64,000 nt of DNA from Pseudomonas viridiflava (lineage in GTDB: Bacteria > Pseudomonadota > Gammaproteobacteria > Pseudomonadales > Pseudomonadaceae). The stretch spans positions 1 through 64,000 of the forward strand of contig NZ_UWFN01000200.1 in assembly GCF_900602065.1 (NCBI RefSeq). The letters run 5' to 3'. Of the stretch, positions 25,380 to 33,105 are shown piece after piece (within the stretch, counting starts at the first letter, position 1; every line of letters starts with the position of its first letter). The notes under the pieces are model-generated. The model saw only the letters and a list, made by a program, of their open reading frames with translations. It had not been told where the DNA came from and ran no database searches. The position numbers were made by a program, and so were the translations under genes.

Positions 25380-26042
25380 GTGTATACCTGGAATTTTTCA
25401 GCGATATTGCCCTATAGCGGCTTGCTCTTCGAAGGGTTGCTGGGCACGTTACGCATCGCCTTGGTATCCCTGTTTTTCGGCGTCCTGCTGGGCGCCTTGA
25501 TGGCGGTGTTGCGGATGTCATCGCGAGCGCTGCTGCGTTATCCGGCGATGGCCTTTATCGGCTTTTACCGCAACACCCCGGCCATCGTGCACTTCTTCTG
25601 GTTTTTCTATGCGTTGCCAGTGCTGGCACCGGTCAGCCTGTCGCCGTTCACCGCCGCCGTGTTGGCGCTCTCGATTCAGTCCAGTGCGTTCTACGCCGAA
25701 GTGCTGCGCGGCGGCATTGCGTCCATGGAGCGCGGTCAGTGGGAGGGCGCCAAGGCATTGGGCATGACCCAGTCGCGGGTGCTGCGCCGCATCATTCTGC
25801 CTCAGGCACTGCGGCGCATGCTGGCGCCTTTTCTGGAACGCAGCTTTGAACTGGTCAAAACCACCGCCCTGGCATCTTCGCTGGCGTATGCCGAACTCCT
25901 GTATCAGGCGATGCAAATCAATACGCAGACGTTCAGACCTCTGGAGGTCTACAGCGTGATCGCGGTGATGTACTTCACCGTGTTGTTTGCTGCCAGCCTG
26001 GCCAGCCAGCGTCTCGAACGACACCTGGCAAGGAGCGCTTGA
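25380..26042 (+). CDS. Amino-acid ABC transporter permease (HisM/GlnP type)
   Basis: 220 aa from a GTG at 25380, which has an AGGAGA ribosome-binding site 10 bp upstream and gives the usual MYTWNFS... opening; an upstream reading from 25290 adds 30 residues with no membrane character. About five membrane segments. The cytoplasmic EAA loop WEGAKALGMTQSRVLRRIILPQA contacts the ATPase. GFYRNTPAIVHFFWFFYALP is the typical R-x-T-P block of the His/Glu/Gln permease family. It is separated by one base from the second permease. Confidence 0.9.
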   Translation: MYTWNFSAILPYSGLLFEGLLGTLRIALVSLFFGVLLGALMAVLRMSSRALLRYPAMAFIGFYRNTPAIVHFFWFFYALPVLAPVSLSPFTAAVLALSIQSSAFYAEVLRGGIASMERGQWEGAKALGMTQSRVLRRIILPQALRRMLAPFLERSFELVKTTALASSLAYAELLYQAMQINTQTFRPLEVYSVIAVMYFTVLFAASLASQRLERHLARSA

Positions 26043-26043
26043 G

Positions 26044-26706
26044 ATGGATTACAACTGGGATTTCCAGATCGTCATCGACAACCTCCCTGTGCTGCTGCGC
26101 GGCCTGAAAGTCACCCTGCAATTATTTGTGATCGCCGCACTGGTGGGTGTGCCTGTCGGGCTTGTGTTGGGCGTCGCGCGTTTATCGCCGAAGCGGCGCA
26201 TTACCTTGCCCGCCATTACCTTCATCGAGGTGTTCCGTAATACGCCGGTGTTGATCCAGTTGATCTGGATCTACTACGCCTTTCCGGTGCTGCTGGGCGT
26301 GCGCTTCACGCCATTCTTTGCCGCAGCGCTGGCGTTGAGTCTGTATACCGCGGCCTACTGCGCCGAGATTTTCCGTGCGGGCCTGCAATCTGTGGTGCGC
26401 GGTCAGTGGGAGGGCGCCAAGGCCCTGGGCATGAGCCGTACGCGGGCCTTGCGGCGGATCATCCTGCCGCAAGCCTGTCAGCGGATGCTGCCCGCGCTGA
26501 CCAATCGTATGATCGAGCTGGTCAAAGTGACGTCGCTGGCCTCGACCCTCGCGGTGACCGAAGTGATGTATCAGGGGCGTTTGCTCAGCTCCAGCTACTA
26601 TCGCCCGCTGGAAATTCTGACCGTGGTTGCGCTGCTGTATTTCTGCCTGATCTGGCCGTTCAGCTTCCTCGCTGCGCGCCTTGAGCGCCGTCTCGCGCTT
26701 CGCTGA
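26044..26706 (+). CDS. Amino-acid ABC transporter permease (second subunit)
   Basis: 220 aa from the ATG at 26044, one base after the first permease stop (TGAGATG), so translation is coupled. It has the same layout as its partner: FRNTPVLIQLIWIYYAFP block, EAA loop WEGAKALGMSRTRALRRIILPQA, about five membrane helices. The two form the heterodimeric channel of a polar amino-acid importer. They share the EAA loop nearly word for word and probably arose by duplication. Confidence 0.9.
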   Translation: MDYNWDFQIVIDNLPVLLRGLKVTLQLFVIAALVGVPVGLVLGVARLSPKRRITLPAITFIEVFRNTPVLIQLIWIYYAFPVLLGVRFTPFFAAALALSLYTAAYCAEIFRAGLQSVVRGQWEGAKALGMSRTRALRRIILPQACQRMLPALTNRMIELVKVTSLASTLAVTEVMYQGRLLSSSYYRPLEILTVVALLYFCLIWPFSFLAARLERRLALR

Positions 26707-26722
26707 TTTGTTGAGAATTGTC

Positions 26723-27493
26723 ATGACCGAACAACCGTTGTTCCGTATTCGTCAGTTGCATAAAAACTTCGATCAGCCGGTGCTCAAGGGCATCGACCTG
26801 GATGTGCGTCGCGGTGAACGCATCGCGATCATTGGTGGCAGCGGTTCAGGCAAGAGCACTTTGCTGCGCTGCCTGAACTTCATGGAAATGCCCACCCGCG
26901 GCGAGATCGAACTCAACGGCGTGCTGCTCGGCGAGGAGCGTGGCGGCGAACGAACCTATCAGGAGCGGCAGTTGCGCGAAGTGCGTGAGCGGGTTGGCAT
27001 GGTCTTCCAGCAGTTCAACCTGTTCCCGCACATGAGCGTGCTTGAGAACGTCATGGAAGGCTTGATCTCGGTGAAAAAAATCTCCCAGGCCCAGGCGCGT
27101 GAACGTGCCTTGGCGCAACTGGAAAAAGTCGGTCTGGCCGATCGCCGCGATACGTACCCGGGGCGCTTGTCGGGCGGTCAGCAACAGCGCGTGGCCATTG
27201 CCCGCGCCCTGGTCATGGAACCTGAGGTCTTGCTGTTCGACGAGCCGACGTCGTCGCTGGACCCAGAGCTGGTCGGCGAAGTGCTGCGGGTGATTCGCCA
27301 ACTGGCTGACGAAGGCCGCACGCTGTTGCTGGTGACCCACGAACTGGGCTTCGCTTATCACTTTGCCGAGCGGGTACTGTTTCTCGAAAATGGCGTCATC
27401 CACGAGCAGGGCACGCCTGATCAAGTGCTGAAAAACCCGCAGCAACCCCGCACCCAGGAATTCCTCGCCCGCTTCGCCGAGCGTTCTTTTTAA
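26723..27493 (+). CDS. Amino-acid ABC transporter ATP-binding protein
   Basis: 256 aa from the ATG at 26723; an upstream frame from 26681 overlaps the permease and has no ribosome-binding site. Walker A GGSGSGKST (about 39-47), Q-loop FQQFNLFPHMSV, signature LSGGQQQRVAIARAL, Walker B VLLFDEPTSSLD and H-loop THELGFA are all present. The NLFPHMSV sequence after the Q-loop is typical of GlnQ/HisP-type ATPases. It couples ATP hydrolysis to the two permeases upstream. Confidence 0.93.
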   Translation: MTEQPLFRIRQLHKNFDQPVLKGIDLDVRRGERIAIIGGSGSGKSTLLRCLNFMEMPTRGEIELNGVLLGEERGGERTYQERQLREVRERVGMVFQQFNLFPHMSVLENVMEGLISVKKISQAQARERALAQLEKVGLADRRDTYPGRLSGGQQQRVAIARALVMEPEVLLFDEPTSSLDPELVGEVLRVIRQLADEGRTLLLVTHELGFAYHFAERVLFLENGVIHEQGTPDQVLKNPQQPRTQEFLARFAERSF

Positions 27494-27507
27494 GACCGGA
27501 GACTCCC

Positions 27508-28419
27508 ATGCTTTCAACCACCAGCAGTCAGGCCTATGCAGCCGACCCGCGTAATGCCGACGTCAAGGTCTACCTCAACGGTGAGTTCGTTCACCGCGAT
27601 GCCGCCAAGGTGTCGATATTTGACGCGGGTTTCGTCTGCGGTGACGGCGTTTGGGAAGGGTTGCGCCTGGTACAGGGCAGACTTGTTGCCTTGCAGGCGC
27701 ATCTGGACCGGCTGTTCGAAGGGGCGCTGAGCATCGATCTGGACATCGGGCTGACGCGTGACGAGGTCGAAAAAGTGCTCTGGGATACCCTTGCAATCAA
27801 CGGCATGACGGACGGCGCGCATTTGCGCCTGATGATTACCCGTGGGCGCAAAAGCACGCCTAATCAGGACCCGCGCTTCATCATCGGCAAGGCGACTGTG
27901 GTGTGTGTGGCTGAGTACAAGGTCGTTGACCTGGAAGCCAAGGCCCGGGGCATTTCGCTGTTCACCTCGACCTATCGGTGCAGCACGCCGGACGTGTTCG
28001 ATTTGCGGCTTAACTCCCACAGCCGCCTGAATCTTATCCAGGCCTTGCTGCAAGCATTGCATGCCGGTGCGGATGAGGCGTTGATGCTCGACAGCCGGGG
28101 CTTTGTGGCGAGCTGTAACTCGACCAACTTTTTTATCGTGCGCAAAGGCGAACTGTGGACGTCATCAGCGCATTGCTGCTTCAACGGTATTACCCGCCAG
28201 ACGCTGGTCAGCCTGGCGCGTGAAAACGGCATCAAGGTTCACGAAGGCGAGTTCACCCTGGCGCAGGTCTACAGCGCCGATGAAGCTTTCGTCACCGGCA
28301 CGCTGGCGGGCATCACCCCGGTGAAAGTGGTGGATGGCCGGCCGATTGGTTCGGGCGAGCGCCCGGTGAGTGAGCGGTTGAATGCGCTTTATCAGAGCCA
28401 TATCAGCTCGGCGGAGTAG
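27508..28419 (+). CDS. Class IV aminotransferase homologue lacking the expected catalytic lysine
   Basis: 303 aa with the fold-type IV (BCAT/D-amino-acid transaminase) layout: YLNGEFV, FDAGFVCGDGVWEGLR (38-53), RLMITRG, GADEALML (187-194) and VTGTLAGITPV near the C-terminus, which holds the PLP phosphate. In family members the lysine that forms the PLP Schiff base lies in an IKSLNxLxxxLA block; here the aligned segment reads RLNSHSRLNLIQAL (167-180) with Asn169 in place of Lys. The following acidic residue of the VxEgS block is also replaced (Ser202). It lies 14 bp after the ATPase, so it probably acts on the imported compound. It may not be a transaminase. Alignment was done by eye. Confidence 0.85.
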   Translation: MLSTTSSQAYAADPRNADVKVYLNGEFVHRDAAKVSIFDAGFVCGDGVWEGLRLVQGRLVALQAHLDRLFEGALSIDLDIGLTRDEVEKVLWDTLAINGMTDGAHLRLMITRGRKSTPNQDPRFIIGKATVVCVAEYKVVDLEAKARGISLFTSTYRCSTPDVFDLRLNSHSRLNLIQALLQALHAGADEALMLDSRGFVASCNSTNFFIVRKGELWTSSAHCCFNGITRQTLVSLARENGIKVHEGEFTLAQVYSADEAFVTGTLAGITPVKVVDGRPIGSGERPVSERLNALYQSHISSAE

Positions 28420-28458
28420 GTTTATGGGCTATCCATGTTTTGCGGCAAACATTGTCCT

Positions 28459-28530
28459 TGTAGGAGCTGCCGAAGGCTGCGATGGCGGTGTCTCAGGATA
28501 AATGCTTCGCAGCCTTCGGCAGCTCCTACA
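28459..28530. repeat. Paired REP (BIME)
   Basis: TGTAGGAGCTGCCGAAGGCTG and its complement CAGCCTTCGGCAGCTCCTACA form a near-perfect hairpin between the convergent aminotransferase and methyltransferase genes. Confidence 0.87.
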
Positions 28531-28572
28531 AAGAGAGTCTATTGCTGAAATTTGCGGTGTTCAGGGCGCGTC

Positions 28573-29394
28573 CTATTCACCCACCGGCTTCACAAACCGC
28601 AACGTGAACCGGTCTGACTCGCCAATCGCCGCGTATTTCGCCCGGTCCTGTTCCCCCAGTTTGTACGAGGGCGGCAGGGTCCAGACGCCCGCCGAGTAGT
28701 CTTTGCTGTCTTTGGGGTTGGCGTTGACTTCGCTTTGCGCTTCCAGCTTGAAGCCTGCATCCGTGGCCAGTTTCACCACGTAATCAGTAGGCAGGTAACC
28801 ACTGGTTTTGATGCTGCTGACATCAGCGCCGTCTTTGGCCCGGTGATCCACCACGCCCAGCACACCGCCCGGTTTGAGCACCTTGAAAAACGCCGCGAAC
28901 ATCTGCGGCGCATCATCCGCCAGCACCCAGTTGTGAACGTTGCGGAAGGTCAGCACGCGGTCTGCTGTACCGGGTTTGCCGAACACCGGTGCCTGCGGGT
29001 CGAACTCGACGGTTTCGGCTTTGCTGTAACGGGCCGTGTCCGCCTTGAATTTCTGCGTCAGGCCGTCGGCGGCTTTTTTGTAATAGTCGCCGGAAGAGGG
29101 TGCCTGAACCGCTGCAACGTAACGTCCATGGTCCTTGAGCAAGGGCGCGAGGATTTCGCTGTACCAGCCACCGCCAGGCGTAATTTCGATCACCGTCTGC
29201 TGCGCCTGCAAACCGAAGAACTTCAATGTCTCTTGGGGATGACGGTAACTGTCGCGGGCGCTGTTCTCTTTGGCGCGCCATGAGCCTTCAAGCACTTTCC
29301 GGTACTGCGCGTCAGTGATGTCCGTTGTCGCAGCCTGGCTGAGGGCGGGTGCTAGAAGCGAGGCGAGGGTCAAAGCCAGAAGGGTGCGGGTCAT
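28573..29394 (-). CDS. Exported class I methyltransferase-fold protein (COG4798 type)
   Basis: 273 aa with a clear signal peptide (about 1-22, LSQAAT). The SAM-binding fold is recognisable: motif I VIEITPGGGWYSEIL (about 68-82), FDPQAPVFG, then VLTFRNVHNWV and the motif VVDHRAKDG. Members of this predicted periplasmic methyltransferase group are widespread in proteobacteria, yet SAM is not expected in the periplasm, so the real reaction is unclear. Single gene, flanked on both sides by BIMEs. Confidence 0.83.
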   Translation of the reverse strand: MTRTLLALTLASLLAPALSQAATTDITDAQYRKVLEGSWRAKENSARDSYRHPQETLKFFGLQAQQTVIEITPGGGWYSEILAPLLKDHGRYVAAVQAPSSGDYYKKAADGLTQKFKADTARYSKAETVEFDPQAPVFGKPGTADRVLTFRNVHNWVLADDAPQMFAAFFKVLKPGGVLGVVDHRAKDGADVSSIKTSGYLPTDYVVKLATDAGFKLEAQSEVNANPKDSKDYSAGVWTLPPSYKLGEQDRAKYAAIGESDRFTLRFVKPVGE

Positions 29395-29442
29395 GATTGT
29401 CCTTGTGGGATGTGTACCAACATCGAGCTGTAAACACAGTAC

Positions 29443-29533
29443 CTGTAGGAGTGAGCTTGCTCGCGATTCGGTCTATCAGTCGATGAATATATTGCCTGTG
29501 CTGACGCTATCGCGAGCAAGCTCACTCCTACAG
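29443..29533. repeat. Paired REP (BIME)
   Basis: CTGTAGGAGTGAGCTTGCTC at 29443 pairs with GAGCAAGCTCACTCCTACAG ending at 29533; the spacer is about 50 bp. A third REP type, distinct from the two other classes in the window. Confidence 0.85.
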
Positions 29534-29595
29534 AAGAGCATTCCAAATCATGTGGTTATATTTTGTTAGATGAGAGCTGCCGAATGGATTTCAAT

Positions 29596-31236
29596 TCAAT
29601 ACTGCGCCGCTACCTCCAGCCGTCGCCCCGGTATCGCTTCAATCAGTTCACGGGTATACGCCGCTTCCGGCTGGTGGAAAATTTCGCTGGCAGCGCCTTG
29701 TTCGACGGTCTTCCCCTGACGCAACACCAACACCTGATGAGCCACGCTGGCAACCACGGCGAGGTCATGGGACACCAGCACATAAGCAATGCCCAATTCG
29801 CTTTGTAGCTCTACCAGCAAATCCAGAATCTGTGCCTGTACCGAGACGTCGAGGGCTGACACCGGCTCGTCGAGCAGCAGCAAGTCCGGTTGCAACGCCA
29901 GCGCTCGTGCGATGGCGACCCGCTGCCGCTGGCCACCGGAGAGCTCTCGCGGCAAACGATCCAGATACGCCACCGGTAGATGCACCCGCTCGATCAGCTT
30001 GCGCGCCGCCTGTTCCAGATCCCGGCCTTTAAGCAGCCCAAACGACACCAGCGGTTCGATGATGCTCTCAAACAGGGTGAAGCGCGGGTCAAGGGCAGCG
30101 AAAGGGTTCTGCTGAACCAGTTGCATGCGTCTGCGTAACGGGCGGAAGTCACGCCAACCCAAATGAGTAATGTCCTTATCTTCGAACAACACGCGGCCCT
30201 GGCTTGGTTTTTCCAGACCCAGCGCAATGCGCAACGCAGTACTTTTACCCGAGCCGGACTCGCCCACAATGGCCAGCGTTTGCCCCGGATAAACCTTGAA
30301 GTTCACATCCTCCAAGGCCTGAAAATCGGCGTTTTCGCCTTTCACATAAGGCAGGCGGAACGACTTGCCGACGTTCTCCAGCGTGAGGATCGGTGCTTTG
30401 CCGTTCGTGGAGGGGCGCGGTGCTGCGGGTGTCTTGCGCTGGCCAAAGGCGGGCGCAGCGGCAAGCAGTGCCTGAGTGTAGGAATGGCTCGGGTTAATCA
30501 GAATCTGTTGCGGCGGACCTTGTTCGACCAGTTCGCCGCTCTTCATCACCAGTACCCGATCCGCGCGGTCGGCGGCCACGCCCAGATCGTGGGTGATGAT
30601 CAGCAGTGAAATGCCGCGATCTGCCACCAACCGTTGCAGGTGGTCAAGAATCTTGCGTTGTACGGTCACGTCCAGCGCACTGGTGGGCTCGTCGGCAATG
30701 ATCAGCCGTGGATTGCCCGCCAGTGCAATGGCAATCAGCACCCGCTGGCGCATGCCGCCGGACAGCTCGTGGGGGTATTGCCGGGCGCGCAGCAGCGGCT
30801 TGTCCAGACCCACCTGTTGCAGCAACTCCAGCACATCGGCGTCTACCGCCGGATAACGACGGCCGTGCGCCTCAATCAGCGCCTCGGCGATTTGTTTGCC
30901 GATGCGCAGCGTCGGGTTCAGCCCGACCATGGGGTCCTGTGGCACCAGACCGATCGTGCTGCCGCGAATTTGTCGTTTTTGCCGCTCGGAGGCGTGAGTC
31001 AGGTCCGTGCCGTCCACCCACAGTTCGCCGCCGGTCACTATGGCGTTGTCTGGCAATAGCCCAAGGATGGCATTGGCCATGGTCGATTTGCCGGAGCCGG
31101 ACTCACCGACAATGGCCAGGGTTTCACCTTTGGCCACCTGAAATGAAACGCCGCGTACCGCCTGATTGACCTGCCCGCCAAAACGGTAGGCAACAGCCAG
31201 TTGGCGCACGTCGATCAATGCATCCGTGATGCTCAT
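29596..31236 (-). CDS. Peptide/nickel-type ABC transporter, fused dual ATPase
   Basis: 546 aa with two complete ATP-binding domains in one chain (DppD-DppF fusion, as in YejF/GsiA). Domain 1 (about 5-255): GESGSGKST, LSGGMRQRVLIAIAL, LIIADEPTSALD. Domain 2 (about 285-540): GESGSGKST, ELSGGQRQRVAIARAL, LLLLDEPVSALD. An oligopeptide-transporter C-terminal extension (NPSHSYTQALLAAAP) follows domain 1. It is the last gene of a four-gene unit with binding protein and two permeases, and overlaps the preceding permease gene by 4 bp. A paralogue with the same architecture is encoded at 45439-47109. Confidence 0.92.
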   Translation of the reverse strand: MSITDALIDVRQLAVAYRFGGQVNQAVRGVSFQVAKGETLAIVGESGSGKSTMANAILGLLPDNAIVTGGELWVDGTDLTHASERQKRQIRGSTIGLVPQDPMVGLNPTLRIGKQIAEALIEAHGRRYPAVDADVLELLQQVGLDKPLLRARQYPHELSGGMRQRVLIAIALAGNPRLIIADEPTSALDVTVQRKILDHLQRLVADRGISLLIITHDLGVAADRADRVLVMKSGELVEQGPPQQILINPSHSYTQALLAAAPAFGQRKTPAAPRPSTNGKAPILTLENVGKSFRLPYVKGENADFQALEDVNFKVYPGQTLAIVGESGSGKSTALRIALGLEKPSQGRVLFEDKDITHLGWRDFRPLRRRMQLVQQNPFAALDPRFTLFESIIEPLVSFGLLKGRDLEQAARKLIERVHLPVAYLDRLPRELSGGQRQRVAIARALALQPDLLLLDEPVSALDVSVQAQILDLLVELQSELGIAYVLVSHDLAVVASVAHQVLVLRQGKTVEQGAASEIFHQPEAAYTRELIEAIPGRRLEVAAQY

Positions 31237-32150
31237 CGTTGAGTCTCCTCAAGGGTGCGGGCGATGTGGTTGAAGCTGAACACCACCGCAACCACGAACA
31301 GCCCCGGCAACAGCGACACCCAGGGTGCGGTCATCAGAAAGTGGCGTCCGTTGGCAATCAGCGTGCCCCATTCCGCGGCAGGCGGCTCTGCGCCGAAACC
31401 GAGAAAACTCAAACCCGCCGTAGCGAGAATGGCCGCGCCGAAATCCAGCGTCGCCAGCACGGCAACAGGGCCCCAGGCGTTGGGCAGGATGTGGCGCAGC
31501 AAGGTCCGGGTCCAACTGGCTCCGCCCAGACGCGCCGCTTCCACGTAGGGCAGGGTTTTGATGCGTAGCACTTCGGCCCGTGTCGTCCGGGCAAAACCGG
31601 GAATGATCCCTACGCCCACGGCGATGGCCACCGGGATGGTGCCGAAACCGATTGCGGTGACGATGGCCAGCGCCAGCAACAAGCCGGGCAGGGCCAGCAG
31701 CACATCGATGAAACGCATGATCACGGCGTCAATCCGGCCACCAGCGAAACCGGAGACGATACCCAGGCTCAAGCCACCTGCCAGTGCGATGCCCACGGCC
31801 AGCAGGGCGGCCTGCACCGAGAGGCTTGAGCCGTGGACGACCCGGGTATATAAGTCGCGGCCCAGTTCATCGGTGCCGAACCAGTGCACGGCATTGGGCG
31901 CGGTGAGTTTGTCGGTCGGCGAGGTGGCGTAAGGCGCAAAGCTGGTGAGCAGGTTTGGCGCGACGGCGGCCAGCAAGGCAAAGGCGATGATTGCAACCGC
32001 CAGGAGAAAACCCGGTCGGCGCAGCAGTGGCTGCGTGGCCTCCAGGGCCCGGCTGAAGCGGCTGCGCCGACGCCATAAGGCAGGCGGCGCTGGCTGCGTG
32101 GTGGTGAAACTGCGAGCCAGACGTTCAAGGCGATTATCAAAAATAGTCAT
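31233..32150 (-). CDS. Peptide-type ABC transporter permease (DppC/OppC type)
   Basis: 305 aa: a long cytoplasmic N-terminus, a first membrane helix, then the OppC-N hallmark HWFGTDELGRDLYTRVVHGS (about 89-108) and five further helices. EAA loop: VEAARLGGASWTRTLLRHILPNA. Ends within 4 bp overlap of the dual ATPase gene, and starts 4 bp after the DppB-type gene. It forms the heterodimeric channel with the product of the gene at 32155-33105. Confidence 0.9.
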   Translation of the reverse strand: MTIFDNRLERLARSFTTTQPAPPALWRRRSRFSRALEATQPLLRRPGFLLAVAIIAFALLAAVAPNLLTSFAPYATSPTDKLTAPNAVHWFGTDELGRDLYTRVVHGSSLSVQAALLAVGIALAGGLSLGIVSGFAGGRIDAVIMRFIDVLLALPGLLLALAIVTAIGFGTIPVAIAVGVGIIPGFARTTRAEVLRIKTLPYVEAARLGGASWTRTLLRHILPNAWGPVAVLATLDFGAAILATAGLSFLGFGAEPPAAEWGTLIANGRHFLMTAPWVSLLPGLFVVAVVFSFNHIARTLEETQR

Positions 32151-32154
32151 GGCG

Positions 32155-33105
32155 TCAGGAGACCTTTGGTGTATGGGCGATTCGTGGGTCTAGCGCGGGA
32201 TAGAGCAGATCGACGATCAGGTTGACCAGAACAAAGGCCGCAGCTGATACCGCGACAATCGCAAGCACCACGGGAATGTCCTGACGCAGCACCGCCTCCT
32301 GAGCCAGTCGACCGACCCCGGAGCGGGCGAAAATGGTTTCGACCAGCACGGCCCCGGACACGGTATTGCCGACTTGCAGGCCGATCAGGGTCAACAACGG
32401 AAGGGCTGCATTCTTGAACGCATGCCGGGCCTGGACCTGCGCGCGGCTGAGGCCTTTGGCGTAGGCGGTAATAATGTAGGGTTCTTTCCAGACACCCTGG
32501 AAGCCGCGTTGCAGAACCTGCGCATACACTGCGGCACTGGGAATGGCCAGGGTGACGGCGGGCAGGATCAGGCTGGAGAAGCCCTGGTTGCCGGTGGCCG
32601 GGAACCAGCCGAGGGTGAAGGCGAACAACTGGATCAGCAGCAGGCCCATCCAGAACACTGGCACCGAAAAGCCCAAAGAGGGCAGTCGGGCCAGTGCGAC
32701 CTTCAGCGGTTGCCAACGCACATAAGCGGTGAGGTAAGCCAGACCGATGCCGCCAATCAGTGAAAACACGATGGCCAGACCCGCCAGCGCCAGGGTCTGC
32801 GGCAGACGCTCGACGAGCAATTCAGCGACCGGCCGGTTGAGCGTCAACGAGCTGCCGAAGTCGCCCTGAACTGCGCCCCACAGCAAGTGAAAGTACTGCT
32901 GGAAAATCCCTCCATCCAGACCGTAATAGGCTTGTGCCTTGGCGATCTCCTCAGGCGACAGCGCGTCGATCTCGACACCCGAGGCACTGAGCATGATCGA
33001 CAGCGTGTCACCCGGCAGTAAATACAGGATGAAGTACGTCACGCTGTACGCGCCCCACAACACCAGCAGCGCCTGGGCGATCCGGCCGATCACGTAGCGG
33101 CTCAT
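32155..33105 (-). CDS. Peptide-type ABC transporter permease (DppB/OppB type)
   Basis: 316 aa, six membrane helices. The N-terminal ALLVLWGAYSVTYFILYLLPGD block (about 12-33) and the EAA-like loop TAYAKGLSRAQVQARHAFKNA are typical of DppB. The DALSPEEIAKAQAYYGLD periplasmic loop before helix 2 is also a family trait. It overlaps the binding-protein gene by 4 bp. Confidence 0.9.
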   Translation of the reverse strand: MSRYVIGRIAQALLVLWGAYSVTYFILYLLPGDTLSIMLSASGVEIDALSPEEIAKAQAYYGLDGGIFQQYFHLLWGAVQGDFGSSLTLNRPVAELLVERLPQTLALAGLAIVFSLIGGIGLAYLTAYVRWQPLKVALARLPSLGFSVPVFWMGLLLIQLFAFTLGWFPATGNQGFSSLILPAVTLAIPSAAVYAQVLQRGFQGVWKEPYIITAYAKGLSRAQVQARHAFKNAALPLLTLIGLQVGNTVSGAVLVETIFARSGVGRLAQEAVLRQDIPVVLAIVAVSAAAFVLVNLIVDLLYPALDPRIAHTPKVS

